64,000 bases of DNA from Cliona cf. orientalis. Lineage: Eukaryota > Porifera > Demospongiae > Clionaida > Clionaidae. Of the stretch, positions 49,135 through 61,481 are shown piece after piece. The stretch is taken from positions 5,440,225-5,504,224 of the forward strand of contig OZ005690.1 of NCBI GenBank assembly GCA_963930775.1, read 5' to 3'. Numbering within the stretch: the first letter of the stretch is position 1; every line of letters begins with the position of its first letter. The position numbers and the translations under genes were made by a program. The notes under the pieces are model-generated. The model did no database searches. It had not been told where the DNA came from and worked only from the letters and a program-made list of their open reading frames with translations.

Positions 49135-49930
49135 GCTAGCTATTGTATGCCGAAACTAACTATGCCTCCCAGAAAGAGAACTAAGAATGAAACATGTGTG
49201 CTTTGCTGTAAGGACATCCTGGAAGGAAAGGATGAAGCTCTCTTGTGTGAAGGAGAAGTCTGTTGTAACAAGTGGATGCATCGCTACTGCGCTGGAGTAT
49301 CAACTATTCATTAGCTACAAGCCGCTAGAGGAGTCTCCTGATCCCTTTCGCTGCTATCTTTGTATGCACTTGAAACATATTATAGCTGTCGTTGAAGAGT
49401 GTGATAAACAGCCTAACTGCTGAAATTGCTGAGCTTCATACAGTGCTGAAGTCGACAGCACATAGCTGCCCCAGTGAACAAGTACAGGCCCCAACGCAAG
49501 CTCAGAATGGCCGAATATGGAGTGAAGTGGTATGTCGCGAAAAATAGCAAATGAGTAAGAACAGAATACATGGACGAACGTAGAGAGCTCAGCAATCAAT
49601 GAACAGACCCCTGCAGGCACAGAATGATAAGAGTGAAGCTGTTTCGGCTCGCCGAGTCAAGCTCCCCGGTGTGAGAAGGGTCTGGGGGACGAGAAAGGAT
49701 GCTCCCTCATCTGTGGTGCTGCAGTCAGTAAGGACAACTGTCCAAAGCTGACCCTGAGAACAAGCTAACAATAAAAGAAAATTCAAAGAAGGGAGATATG
49801 GACGTCGGGACAGGTGGTGGTTCTTATTCCATGGGCCTGAATCTATACTGGATGAGCTAAGCAGTGCATGGAGCAGTGTATCCCTGCAGTTAGCTAGGTT
49901 GGAAATTGGAAGAATGTACAAAGCCCTACA
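49135..49930 (+). pseudogene. LINE-type ORF with PHD-like zinc finger, degenerate
   Basis: Reads MPPRKRTKNETCVLCCKD..CCNKWMHRYCAGVS..(shift)..FRCYLCMHLK, a Cys4-His-Cys3 PHD-like arrangement. About 300 bp downstream comes RRVWGTRKDAPSSVV, then RRDRWWFLFHGPESILDELS and WSSVSLQLARLE. That order (PHD-like finger, spacer, RxWGT, WWF.LHG) is one I associate with the first ORF of some invertebrate non-LTR retrotransposons. Frameshifts and stops interrupt it. Confidence 0.5.
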
Positions 49931-50822
49931 AAGATGAGGCTACTGCTAGCTACCAGGGGAAATGAAGGTGAACGGGAAAATGAAAGTGAACAGAACTAGA
50001 GCTCTGTAGAGCACATACCCCGTGCGCACATTGCGCAATCTATAGATTTAGCTACTTTCGGAGCATGGCTATAATGTTGTGAACTTGAGAGAAATAATGG
50101 AAAATTATGCTGGCTGCTTAGTTGTCCCGGTGACACTTGAAACAGCGCTCTCTGCACCCAGACCTAGCCTAGACTAGGAAGACATGAACTTGTACCTAAA
50201 TTCTGTTGTGATAATAGTATAGCTATCTTAGATTCTTACATAATGATTGGTTCCGTGGAGCTTCAGATTTCAGTCACTATAGACGTCACGACCATTTAAT
50301 ATTTAGAACATCGACGATCTTTACCAGTTATACGCTTGTTATGCATATGAGCAGAAAGCACATGTACATGGAGCCAGCTTTTGTCTGTATACTATAAAAT
50401 TGCTCCGTGTCACGCACGCATCATCAATGCATTATCATAAATTTTTACCGATTTAGTAGAGCCTCAATGCCAAAATGCACCGATTCAGAAATGACCACCA
50501 GCCTTTTTACTAGCTGTATTAAAACGCCTAAACGCTTCGTTAGGGCTTTCCAATTGGGATCTCTTTACTGTTGCATGCTTCTTGAGTCATTATTATAATA
50601 ATATTATTTAATACTGTAGGTTTCTATGCTGACAGCCGCAGACAAATGATGAGCCGGCAGCGTGGCTTTTCATGTCACGTAAGAACACGCCACGCCCATA
50701 CGGAGGTCGGGGCTCTCCCTCCTTGCTCGCTAATAGAGGGTGTATTATACCAGGGACTATACATTATCTTTCAGATGGACTGGAAACGCCACATTATTAC
50801 GCTCGTGCAACCATCGTTACGG
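49931..50822. other. Repeat-rich intergenic DNA
   Basis: AACTAGAGCTCTGTAGAGCACATACCCCG at 49996-50024 (given here in part) recurs inverted at about 62490-62520, marking ends of a dispersed repeat. No gene recognised in the rest. Confidence 0.4.
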
Positions 50823-51067
50823 CCGGTGTCATAAAATTTTGGGGACCCCATGAAAGTGGGGACCCCGGGTCCCTATTTTCATTATGATTTTGGGGACCCT
50901 TCCATGAATTTGGGGACCCCCAAGTATAATCGAGTATAATTTGATATTCATAGTAGAACGCGAAGAATCAGCGGTTGCCATGAGTTTACTTGGTTCAGCG
51001 GAGCTCATAATTATTGTTCAGAGAAGTTAGTGGCTAGCTAGAAACAGTATGGCTGGCTTGTTTAAAA

Positions 51068-52235
51068 GGGGCACATGCCATTTGTGTCAAATAATATTAT
51101 TATTCATTACCAATGCCAATGGATAATTACAGGGATTTATGCATGAAAGTAGTGGACATTTACATAATTGTATTAGACATTTAGTATTAAACTACGTAAA
51201 TTGTAGCCAAGGCCTAGGTTTATGTAAATAGAAGACATTTAGAGATACTGTGTGGATTTATGAAAGTAGTGGGCATTAAAATTTATCGTAGTGGAGATTT
51301 ATGTAAATCCTGAAGACATTTAGAAATGCTGTGGCAATTATGAAAGTATCAACATTGCTTCATAGTGGAGCTTGAGATGTATATAAATCTTAGATGAGAT
51401 TTAGAGATGCTGTGGGGATTAAACTACCACCAAAGCAAAGGTGTTGTTGACAGAGATCCATAATTATTGCCTAATATAATTAGCAAATCGTATTATGAGT
51501 ACTTTTGGTCGGAAGTGGGAGGAGTCAGGAAGAGCCAGGGATGATTATGGAAGTCATCAGAAAGGCCCCTGAAGAAAAGGCCAGTAATTGTCCACATTGA
51601 TTATACTGGCACAAAAATTAAGCCTTGTGCAGGACATGCCCCAAGTCTTGGGTACAGTATTTGTGTTCATGTTTGTGTTTACATGGGGTACACACCTCTG
51701 TATGGGGATGATGTTAATATTACTATTGTACTATTGATTTTAATGTCCACTGTGTTTTTCTGTAAACATCCACTACTTTCGTAAATTCCTGCAACATCAC
51801 TAAAATTAATGTCTGCCACTACAGAATTTTGTCACAAACTGTATAAATATCTATTCATGTTTGTGTTTGCATGGGGCATACAACCTATGGGGATGACGTT
51901 AATATTACTACTGTACTATTGATTTTAATATCCACCGTGTTTTTTTGTAAACATCCACTACTTTCGTAAATTCCTGCAACATCACTAAATGTCTGCCACT
52001 AGCTACAGAATTTTGTCACAAACTGTGTTACAGTAAAAAATTTAATGTCTGCTGCAATTTATACAATGTCTACTAGTGAGATTTACGTAAATATCCACTA
52101 CTTTCATAAATCCCCACAGTTAGAACATCTCTAAATAATATTCCACTATGATTTACGTAAATGTCCACTACTTTTGTAAATCCCCAGACTTTTCTAAATG
52201 CCTGCAATAATGAATTTTGACACAAATGGCACCCC
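51068..52235. mobile_element. Foldback element with inverted GTAGTGGACATTTA subrepeats
   Basis: Ends GGGGCACATGCCATTTGTGT and, inverted, GGGGTGCCATTTGTGTCAAA. The left half carries repeated AAGTAGTGGACATTTA / GATTTATGTAAAT units, and the right half carries the same units inverted (TCCACTACTTTCGTAAAT near 51768, 51953, 52090, 52165). A 130-bp stretch (about 51660-51840) is tandemly duplicated at 51855-52020. Confidence 0.6.
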
Positions 52236-52329
52236 ACTTCATTCTAGCATGTAACCACATTACCATGCGGGCTGAGTCATGTGCTGTCTAGTCAAGGTAC
52301 ATGCCTACAGTCAAGTACATTGCACTGTA

Positions 52330-52684
52330 GTCTCGCGCAGCCAGACTCTTACACCTCGGGAGGGGGAGGGAGAGAGTCTGGTAAAGTGCTTTTCATTGAG
52401 TTGTCCCAGCGCCTGGTATGAGGCGCGACCAATCAGATTGCATCTTTATGGCATTACATAGTTTGCGGTGGCGTATCCGACTGTGAACGGACGAGATACT
52501 ATTGCGCACGCGTGTTTATTCTCCGTTCACAATCGGATATGCCACCGCAAACTAAAGATGCAATCTGATTGGTCGCGCCTCGTACGAGGCGCTGGGACAA
52601 CTCGATGTATAGCACTTTACCAGACTCTCTCCCTCCCCTTCCCCTTCCCCCTTTTCCCTGAGAGAGAGTCTGGCTGCGCGAGAC
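52330..52684. mobile_element. 355-bp long-palindrome (foldback) MITE
   Basis: Begins GTCTCGCGCAGCCAGACTC and ends with its inverse, flanked by TA (52328-52329, 52685-52686). The arms of about 165 bp are nearly perfect complements (both contain GGCGCGACCAATCAGATTGC), leaving only a short loop near 52497-52512. Confidence 0.8.
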
Positions 52685-53056
52685 TAATTGCATTGGGGGT
52701 CCCCATTTTCATAAGAGGGTCCCCAAAATCCTGTGAAAATGGGGACCCAGGGGTCCCTAAAATATTATGAAAATAGGGACCCGGGTCCCCATTTTTCTAT
52801 GAAAATGGGGACCCGGGGTCCCCATTTTGGGGGGTCCCTATTTTCATATGACACCGGAAGTTACTCTGGTTACCCGGAACCCTACCTGGAAGTACAAGTA
52901 GATAGTAAAACTAGTATCGCTGTAATGGCGCCATTTGACTCGCGACTAGATCTAGACTATCGACTATGCATGCTAGCTACTATACTCTGGGTACCAAGCG
53001 ATGCAGCTGTTAACGTTTCTTTCAGGCTCTATACGCCGCTTGCTTTTGTAGCAGCC

Positions 53057-54590
53057 ATGGCTAGTGCATCTTCTCCACCAGAAGCTGGTCCAAGTAGCCA
53101 GTCCTCTCCCTCTCCATTGTCTTCACCGAGCGTGATTAGCAGCAGTTCTGAGGAAAGCCTGTATACAAGTTCAGTGCAGCAGTGAAGAAGACATGGAATT
53201 GGGTACCTCTAGCTTTCCCTCCAATACTCCCGCTCAACATAGGAAATTCTGTATGACACATGCGACTTTGGAGGTAAGCTATTTTAATAGCTAGCTAGAT
53301 TGAGCAGGAATTGAGCTAGCCCCTCCTCTCTCCTATATTATAGGCCTTCACGCGTGCAAGAAGAGAGGAGGGGCTAGCTCGCCATGCAGATCTAATGGTT
53401 TACTGATTAGTCAGTTCAACACTCTCCCATATTATGATCTTCCATTTGATATTAATTTTATAGAAGGGGTATAGCTAGCTACATGTACAGTGGCATTACC
53501 GACAATTCTGAAAATTACAGTAGCATAATACTTCCCTAGGTTGACCAAGCTCGTCAAGAAGAGTGTGTTATGATCATAAAAAGCACGCTTGAGGATCTGA
53601 AGAAAGAAGACATCCTTGAAAAAACATCAAAAGGACCGTTTTTGCGGGATATTATTGATCATCTTCTCAAGTTAGATAGTACACAAATTGCTGAGCTAGC
53701 CATCAAGCTTTGATCCGAGCTAGAGTGCTGTTTACAGAAGGATAAGTGCGTGCCCTCTCAGATGTGGCAAGCATTTCATAAACTTCGATTAAATGAAAAG
53801 CTAAAGGATACATGGAGCATATTCATTGCACATGTACCCATGCCCCCTCAACTTCGTGCCTATACCAGTCCATGCTACCAGATAATTGTTGATCGATGTT
53901 TTAAGCATATGATAGCAAGGAAAAAAGTTACACCGAATTTTGTTACGATTGACAACGATAGTCTGAGTGTTCGAGAAGAGAATGTAGTTCGTTATATGTC
54001 AGGATATGTTGCCTTTCATCTCCTAAATAAATACCGCAAATCAACTTCAGATCCAGAGCTACATAGCAAATGGAAGTATTTCACTTCAGTTTTGGAATGC
54101 ATGAAAACAAAGGAGGAGCTACCATGCAATGACCCTGTTGAGGACTACAGCAGGATGTGGTCTGAACATATTGATAAAGGGGGATTATGCCAAGTTAAGC
54201 CTGAGGTTTGTTGATACACACTACTGTTGTAATTATTATAGTGTAAACACCTAATGACCACCATTGATGTTTACATAATCACACATTAGCTAGGTATTCA
54301 AGCTCTTTGTGATGATGGAAAAGGTGATTAGACGACATCTACGTGCTGACCAACTCCATTCCCTACAAAATATAGACCTATACTCTGTTGTGACCGATGA
54401 TATTTCCAAGGATACTGATCTCTTGGAGATATGGGAGAATGTTAGCAAACCGTCATCACAAATGCATAGTGTGTATAGCATAGAACTCCTTAAGGTGGTC
54501 AGTCGATTATGGATAACTGTTCGAGGATTTTCTTTTGCTAAAGGATGTAATTCCTTATTACACAAGACCTTTGAGCGAGGTAGCTACTAG
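53057..54590 (+). pseudogene. Transposon accessory ORF convergent with the P-element-like transposase
   Basis: Exon 1 (53057-53273) starts with a Ser/Pro-rich leader MASASSPPEAGPSSQSS. A frameshift (about 53170) is needed to reach SSEEDMELGTSSFPS. Exon 2 (53540-54205) has one in-frame TGA at 53711-53713 and reads CHPLLNK-free text: VPSQMWQAFHKLRL, VRYMSGYVAFHLLNKY, WSEHIDKGGLCQVKPE. Exon 3 (54294-54590) ends LWITVRGFSFAKGCNSLL. The 'RYxxGYVAxxLLxxY ... RGFSFAK' pattern is familiar from multi-copy sponge and cnidarian predicted proteins that look transposon-borne; its role is unknown to me. It faces the transposase with 117 bp between their ends, as expected of two ORFs of one element. Confidence 0.55.
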
Positions 54591-55430
54591 AAAAACCCTC
54601 AATAGAAAGGGAATAGATAAGGAAGCATGAGCTGCATATTGTGTCTTAAAGTATCTTATATACATGTATAAAATGTTTTGTCATTCTCACAATAAAGTAT
54701 ATTATCATTATTGCTTTGCTTGTAGTCGTGGCCGCTTATGTAGGGGTTGATAAGATGAAGATGAAAGGGGCGCAGATTCACTAGGCTTGACGTTCATTGT
54801 TTTCAAATCACTTTTGACTTGTTGCAGTTGAAGTAAGATATCCGAATTTGAGTGAAACTGCTCAACTGTTGGATTTTCGTTTCCTCCACCACGATGTCGT
54901 TGACGTGAAAAATACCTTTCCAAAGGATTTTGACAGAAAACTTTGCTGAGGAGGTAATTACCACCTTTGGTCAGCTTTGAAGCTAATTCACAAAATGAGT
55001 GCACTATACAACGAAATTAACAAAATAATTATTAAGATACACTTAAACATTTGTTCCTACCAGTGATCCGTAAGCCCTCCAGTGTTTCAGTACACAAACA
55101 TTGTTTGCTGAGCACGTTTCAGTGGTTTCTTTGCACACTCCTCTTCCCAATCTCTTAGATAACTCAAACAATCATTCTTTAGCCACTGTTTACAGTGACA
55201 TTAATAATGCATATTAAACTATTAGATAATATGATCAGCAATAAACCTTAAATCTCTAATCATTAATCTTGCGGTAAGGGGCACGACTTTCTTTGCGCTT
55301 GAGCTTATGTTCCATTGGATTCTTTACATTCAAACAATCAAAAACGTGTCCATCATTCTTATGAACTTCATAGTTTCTCGGGTGTTATCATCATCCAAAA
55401 CTTGAAGAGCAATTGCTACCGTCTCACTCA

Positions 55431-55624
55431 ATGGGGGTTAAACGTATAGTTTAACCCGAGTTAACTGGAGGAGGGTGTGATCAGCTAGGCGTGACTTACG
55501 CGCATGCGCATACCGAAGGGCGCCAAACAGCGACCCTTAAAAGCGGCTGCAGCAACAATACCGCTCAGTCTTAGCCAAACAACGGAACCTTAACAACAGC
55601 AAGCTGCCAGTTCAAACCAAAACT
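55431..55624 (+). repeat. Split direct repeat A1
   Basis: 194 bp beginning ATGGGGGTTAAACGTATAG; reads as identical to A2 at 61199-61392. Contains an AACCCGAGTTAA-like palindromic stretch and CGCGCATGCGCA. Confidence 0.85.
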
Positions 55625-56859
55625 GAATGAAGTCAAATTCTGCTCAATATCTACATCAGTATCCGCTCGTATACAGCCCGAAGAGACTTCCTTTGGCCCT
55701 CGCCACCTCAGCTACGTCTACCAACACGAACTTCCCTTCAAGTTCAAAAGCTCTTTGTTAACGGCGGCTGCATGCTACTCACAGCCACCTCCAATACTGG
55801 TAAGCAAATACCGAAGTAATGGTTCTGGCAGTTCAGTGTCTGAGTCGAGAACTATAATAATTGTGCTGCTGCCCAGCTATGCTAAGCCGACCCTCGCTGG
55901 AAGAGGAGTGGTCACTCCAACGGGGGGCAGGCCCAGGACAGACGATTTGAGGCAGCTAGTTCTTGAATAAGCCTAGGCTAACAATGTGTGTTGTGCATCT
56001 ATTTGTAATGATATGTGATGGTATTAATTTTATGTGTGGCAATAGCATGCAGCTGCAGAAAAGCTTCAATAGCGCGCGCGTGCCCCATGTACATGCCGCC
56101 GCGCGCGGTACATGTACATTGCGCATGTGCACGTGCGCAGCTCGTGCTCGCGCTCGAGCTCGAGCACGCTAGCGCTCGCATAGAGTGCGCAGGTGCTGGG
56201 CACCAAAGTTAGCGATTCCGGACGACTGACCTGTAGCAATAAAAGCAGCCATAACTTCGTGATGGATTTAGCTATGAACAGGAAACACAAACCATGAGTT
56301 AGCCAAGTGAATGTTTCTTCTGAACCGTGAATCAAGTGAATTGGTCAACCACACACTTTACGATTTTGATTTTAGCTCTATGGTAATTCGTATGCAAAAT
56401 CTGTTTTCAGGTGTTAACTCGAACAAGCCTTGTTCTTTCATTGACAACAGGAAACATCCAGCGCTGACTAGGCCTCATCAAAAGGAAGCTTTCAGCACCT
56501 TAACCGTTTGAATCGATATCGCTGCCATCTCGCGATATTGAGCCAAAAATTGGGCGTCCGGAATCGCTTCCAAAGTATCTGACCGGCAGGCCAGCTGGCT
56601 ATAAGGGTGCAGGCCAAATGCTGGCAGCCCCATGCTTACATTACAGTAGCTTACAAATCCCCCTATCGGCATTGCTGCCTCACCACCCCGTGCCAGTAGC
56701 ATTCTAGCAGCTGATGGTGAGCTTCACTGGTGGTGCTGCTACTCTGTTAAAAGGGGACTCAAAATTAAATCTGGATTATGCTTCAATACAAAGCCCTCAG
56801 TGTAATTATGGCTATACTGGCAGGCTCTGCTCCCTGTGAGCTGCTTGAATAATCAAGAG

Positions 56860-57488
56860 AAGAAAGATAATGAATGGATGAGCTGTTGTTAGTAGGGTAT
56901 TGCAGCCTTATACCCACTTCAACAATCCACAGCATCTATATGGCCAGTGTACACCCTTACCGGTGTTAGCTTAGTTACATCATCGAGGCAACCGACGAAT
57001 GTCTCCATAGTACCCAATATGCATAATTGCTAGCCCCTTCCCCCTGTGTTTTACTATCCCTATACCCACTTTGATTACCGTCCACCACGTGTGGTGTGAT
57101 CGGGGGAGGATTATCCCCTCCCCCACCCGAAAAGGTTTACAGTCCTGTTCTAAGACTTGCACTCAAACTATGCACAGCCTATTAGCTACTAGCCTTCCAC
57201 CCCGCCTTTTTTATTACTGTCCACCACATATGGTGCGACCGGGGGAGGATTATCCCCTCCCCCATCCAAAAAGGTTTACAGTCCTATTCTATGACTTGCG
57301 CTTAAACTATGCTCAGCCTATTATTAGCTAGCCTCCCACCCCACTCCCCACTTCTGATCATTGTCCTCCATGCAGGGTGTGATCAGGGGAGGTTTATTCC
57401 CTCCCCCACATCTAAGAAGTCTTGCTCTCCCATTATAGCTAGGGACTTGTACGCAAACTATGCTCAGCCTATTATTAGCCTCCCATCC

Positions 57489-57524
<36 letters not shown>

Positions 57525-57600
57525 ACTTTGATCACTGTCCACCAACTCCATATGGCGTGACTGGGGGAGAATTAATCCCTTCCCCACATCTGAAAGGTCA
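56860..57600. repeat. Tandem array of units of about 140-180 bp with a C35 homopolymer
   Basis: Four diverged copies of a unit with CACTTTGATTACCGTCCACC..GGGGGAGGATTATCCCCTCC..ACTATGCTCAGCCTATTA start near 57066, 57205, 57350 and 57528. Before the last copy is an uninterrupted run of 35 cytosines (57490-57524). A poly-Gly frame on the minus strand is an artefact of this run. Confidence 0.7.
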
Positions 57601-58609
57601 GCACTCCCACCAAACTAGGTTTAGCCCTAGTCTGCAGCCAGCCAAATATGGTGCAACACTGACTATATCTCAGCCTCACATGCCGCAACAACACGGGCTG
57701 ACCCGTGACAAGGATATTGCGATAATATCCTCACCATTATTATAATGCAGTGCCTGGGGCAAGCGCCCACGCTCTCCTAAGCGCTGAAGGTGAGCCACTG
57801 ACAAAGTCGTCATTAAGGATATGGCCAGCAGAAGCCATGCATGATCCTCAGCCATAAGAAATCTACATATCAGGTAGTAATCCAGACACCTAGATGACCT
57901 GCGACGGCAAGAAACGGGCCATTTTTTTGCTACCGTATTTTGGGTTATTTCCGTTCAAAATTATTCAAATTTTAAATTTTTATGTAAAGTAATTTTCGAA
58001 CGTGGCGACCCCTTACCGTATACATTAACATTATGAATACGAATGCGTTTACATTTCGTATTTGTCTTTGTTATGACATAAAAAACGACGACGGAAATAA
58101 CCGAAAATACGGTATTAAGCTCTCTGCATTTGCGTACAAGTTATCATACATACAGCATTCTGTCAGCTCTCTAATAAGAGTACATATCTCACTGTGCATA
58201 TCCGCGGGTCTGACATGCCCTACTAATCGTGTTTGCTGCAATTAAGACGATGTCCATAAAGCTAACAATCTTGCTGCACGTTAGAGGTGCGCGCCCTAAC
58301 AGTTTTCACACCAATTCCCAAAGAGTGCTACCTAGTTTATTGATGTTTAGCATTCTCCTCAAATACTCATGCATACCCAGTACTATCCCTAGATGCCAAA
58401 GCAATGAAGGCTCGTAATGGACTATAGCAAGACACTTGGCGTTACAGCAACTCCCAAATTCTATACACAAGGTAAGCATCAGCCAGCATATCCAAGACAA
58501 TCCCCTCCACCACACAGCAGATTCAGACACGAGCAGCTCATGCATGCATGCATGCGCTCCCGAACTAAGGCCTCGCCACGTACATGCACTTGTTGCTATG
58601 GATTGTCTG

Positions 58610-58960
58610 TAGCAAATATCCAACTTATACACTTAGGTTAGATGTTAACGCACCTTCGTCGCTGGCATTAGATTATACATACGCCACTATACCTGAATAA
58701 GCAATGAGCTGTACTGGAATTGACGTTATGCGGCGCAGATACTAATAGCTACTCTGCCATACACTTCGGTTAGATGCTAACGCACCTTTGCTGCTGGCAT
58801 CAACTTGCACATACCACTATACCTGATGCGCAATGGAATCAATGTTTAATATGCTGTGCAGATACCAATAGCGACTCTGCCATACACTTCGGTTAGCTTA
58901 TGCACACCACTATACCCGATATGCTATGCAGATACTAATAGCTACTCTGCCATTGCCTCT
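58610..58960. repeat. Tandem array, about 130-bp unit, 3 copies
   Basis: ACACTT(A/C)GGTTAGATG..CCACTATACC..GCAGATACTAATAGCTACTCTGCC recurs from about 58628, 58760 and 58883, the third copy being shortened. Lies inside the split-direct-repeat element. Confidence 0.7.
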
Positions 58961-59883
58961 GCAATAGGTGGTCACAGTTGTTGTTTACGCAATCAGCAAT
59001 CATAATTTTAAAAAACCAAGCCTGAATAATGCATTATGACAAGGCCATAACATAATATCATTATCTAATTTTAAGCTGGGCAAAGTTCACATGGCACGCA
59101 ATATTGGGATGTACAGGGATCCTTGTGAGCAGCTCGCAGTAATAGTGTTTCAGGACATGCAGTGCTCCTCAATGCACCTATGCCACAATAGTGCTTCATA
59201 CATGCCTGGTATATCGCTAAGCGATGGATTATGGTAGTTCAGGTATCGGCTTTGACAGCCAATACTATAATAACTCTGGCACGGCCAGTATTTCAAAGGG
59301 ATCCACGTAAGCATTCAGGCTGTTATCAAACTCATCAATAATTCGTCTTCTTACCGGCATATCCCATCGGAATAGAATTCAATGGTATCTCTAGGATTTT
59401 GAGCACCTCCTTGCGATAGGCTATGCCACTAATATTTTTTCACATCAACTGATAGTCATGATAACGATATCATTTACTGAACGTGTACGCTCAGACCATA
59501 CAAGTGCAATCTGTACCTAGCTAAGTGGACATTAATGACACCCTTGGCCATACTACTACTTTACAAGACACATCCAGCTATATACGTATCCTCTGTTGGG
59601 CACAATGCCCATATAAGTAGCCTCTCCTAGTAGCGCACCCTTATCGACCATCCCCTCCACATAGTAGCCTCTACATAGTAGTATAATCATGCTTGTCAGC
59701 CCAGCTCTGACCAGTGCTAAGTTACTACAAATTCAGTACCTAGTAAGGGGTATCATAATTAGTAGCTATACAGTACAGAGTTGAGTAAGAGATCAAAACT
59801 TAGCTGATCAATTCACCTAATCCTAATCGAAGGCGTGCAACGTAGCCCTAAGCAATAATGGGATACAAAATTTAACGTCCTAG
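58961..59883. other. Interior of the retroelement, unrecognised
   Basis: No open frame above background and no repeat boundary seen; composition is less AT-rich than the host intergenic DNA. Confidence 0.35.
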
Positions 59884-60069
59884 CAGGGGCGTAGCTAGCC
59901 CATGAACATCGGTGTGGCTGAAGTGGGGGTTGATGGTTAACTTTGTATACAGTCAAGTTTGGGAGTTGATATTTTAATAGCATATTTGCACAAGCTAAAA
60001 ATATGTAATAATTTTGTGAAGATTAGTGTGGCGAGAGCCACGCTCTGCCATACCCTGGCTACGCCACTG
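59884..60069. mobile_element. 186-bp hAT-type MITE with 8-bp target duplication
   Basis: Left end CAGGGGCGTAGCTAGCC, right end inverse CAGTGGCGTAGCCAGGG. Both sides have the 8-bp repeat CGTCCTAG (59876-59883, 60070-60077). An 8-bp duplication with CAG..GCGTAGC ends is diagnostic of hAT elements. Confidence 0.85.
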
Positions 60070-60928
60070 CGTCCTAGGCATAATAATAGGGACGTAGCCT
60101 ATACAGCCTGTAGCTAGTTAAGCAGACTGTCCCTCCAAGTTTGCATGACTGGGTGCTCTATAAACAGGAAGATATAAAGGTTTGCTATGAAGCACATGCA
60201 TACGACCACTGGCTTCTCTTGGTCCCCTGAACCTGCATCTACCCAGTGGGACAACTCTCACGAAACAAGGCACCCACTAGTTCTAAGGGCATCCCAGTTA
60301 AGTTTGGCTATCGCTGACCAACCCAGATCCCATCTCATTATGCTGTATATAGTCACCAATAAACATGCAATGAGTTACACCCATACTATAGCACCTCGTA
60401 TCATAAGGGCTACGGGTCTGGTCCCCCAACAAGAGTGCATGAAAGCTCCTCTGCCACTTAACCCCCTCTGGTAACGTAGTTAATGACAGCGGGATATCCC
60501 CAATATAGAGAATGTGGTGTAGATGCTACTGAATAATCAGTTGGTGACTCCCCCTCGCAGCAAGTGACCTATGGGCAAAGCACCACCTGTAGCCGTCTCA
60601 GGTACCAGACTAGCTACACCTGATTTCAGATAGAGTCAGGGCGGCAGCTAATATCGCCACAAAGGACAGTACAAATGCCGCAAACTGAATAATCCAATGG
60701 CATAATCTTAATTGTTTGTACCTCAATTACCTTGCCAACTATATACTGAGCTGGGGCTTAAGCGCTTCTCTCTAGTACTGTCTCGTGAGTACATTAGCAA
60801 ACATGCACATCCGCACCCCACATCATGACAAATGGTGTGGTGTGGACTCACACCATCTCTCCTCACCTTTCCTGAATTATTTCCTTGGAGGGAAAGGATC
60901 ACCTCTTCGCTCAGAGGCTCTCCTTCCA

Positions 60929-61198
60929 GTGGAGGGGGATGGGGATAATAGCGCATCCCCATCACCAGTATCTCCAAGGAAAAAGATGCAGATTAATAAA
61001 CCCGGAGGCCTGGCCATACTCAACCCACAAATGCTTAGCTGCAAATTCACTGTAAACCTCCAATCCATATAGCACTGGTAAGGCCTCCACCATTAGTGCA
61101 CAACAAGCCACGCCACAGGTCGGGTACACCCTCCAAACAACAACCCTATCTAGCCAGCTGCTAGGCTGTATATACATAGAAAGCCGACGAACAGTTAA
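60929..61198 (+). repeat. Split direct repeat B1
   Basis: 270 bp beginning GTGGAGGGGGATGGGG and ending CGAACAGTTAA; reads as identical to B2 at 61482-61751. Abuts A2 directly. Confidence 0.85.
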
Positions 61199-61392
61199 AT
61201 GGGGGTTAAACGTATAGTTTAACCCGAGTTAACTGGAGGAGGGTGTGATCAGCTAGGCGTGACTTACGCGCATGCGCATACCGAAGGGCGCCAAACAGCG
61301 ACCCTTAAAAGCGGCTGCAGCAACAATACCGCTCAGTCTTAGCCAAACAACGGAACCTTAACAACAGCAAGCTGCCAGTTCAAACCAAAACT
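61199..61392 (+). repeat. Split direct repeat A2
   Basis: Second copy of the 194-bp A repeat; starts immediately after B1 and is followed by 89 bp of unique sequence. Confidence 0.85.
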
Positions 61393-61481
61393 CCCACCCT
61401 CCCATCCCTATAGCCCTGGCTTGCTACCCCTGTCCAACTGATCTTGATGCTGAACTGATCAGTTGTGACCAGTACCCACCT

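Larger units (their letters stand above)
50823..52857. mobile_element. Composite inverted-repeat element with GGGGACCC-rich ends
   Basis: CCGGTGTCAT at 50823-50832 is inverted at 52848-52857. Next to both ends are clusters of GGGGACCCC/AAAATTTTGGGG units (50837-50925, 52693-52845). No coding capacity; the interior is occupied by two further elements at 51068-52235 and 52330-52684. Confidence 0.55.

Noticed and set aside
57309..57587. Poly-Pro and poly-Gly frames
   Set aside because: Created by the C35 homopolymer.
55431..61392. 194-bp direct repeats as LTRs of a conventional LTR retrotransposon
   Set aside because: No TG..CA termini, no target duplication, no primer-binding site seen, and a second repeat pair in split order fits the Ngaro/PAT layout better.
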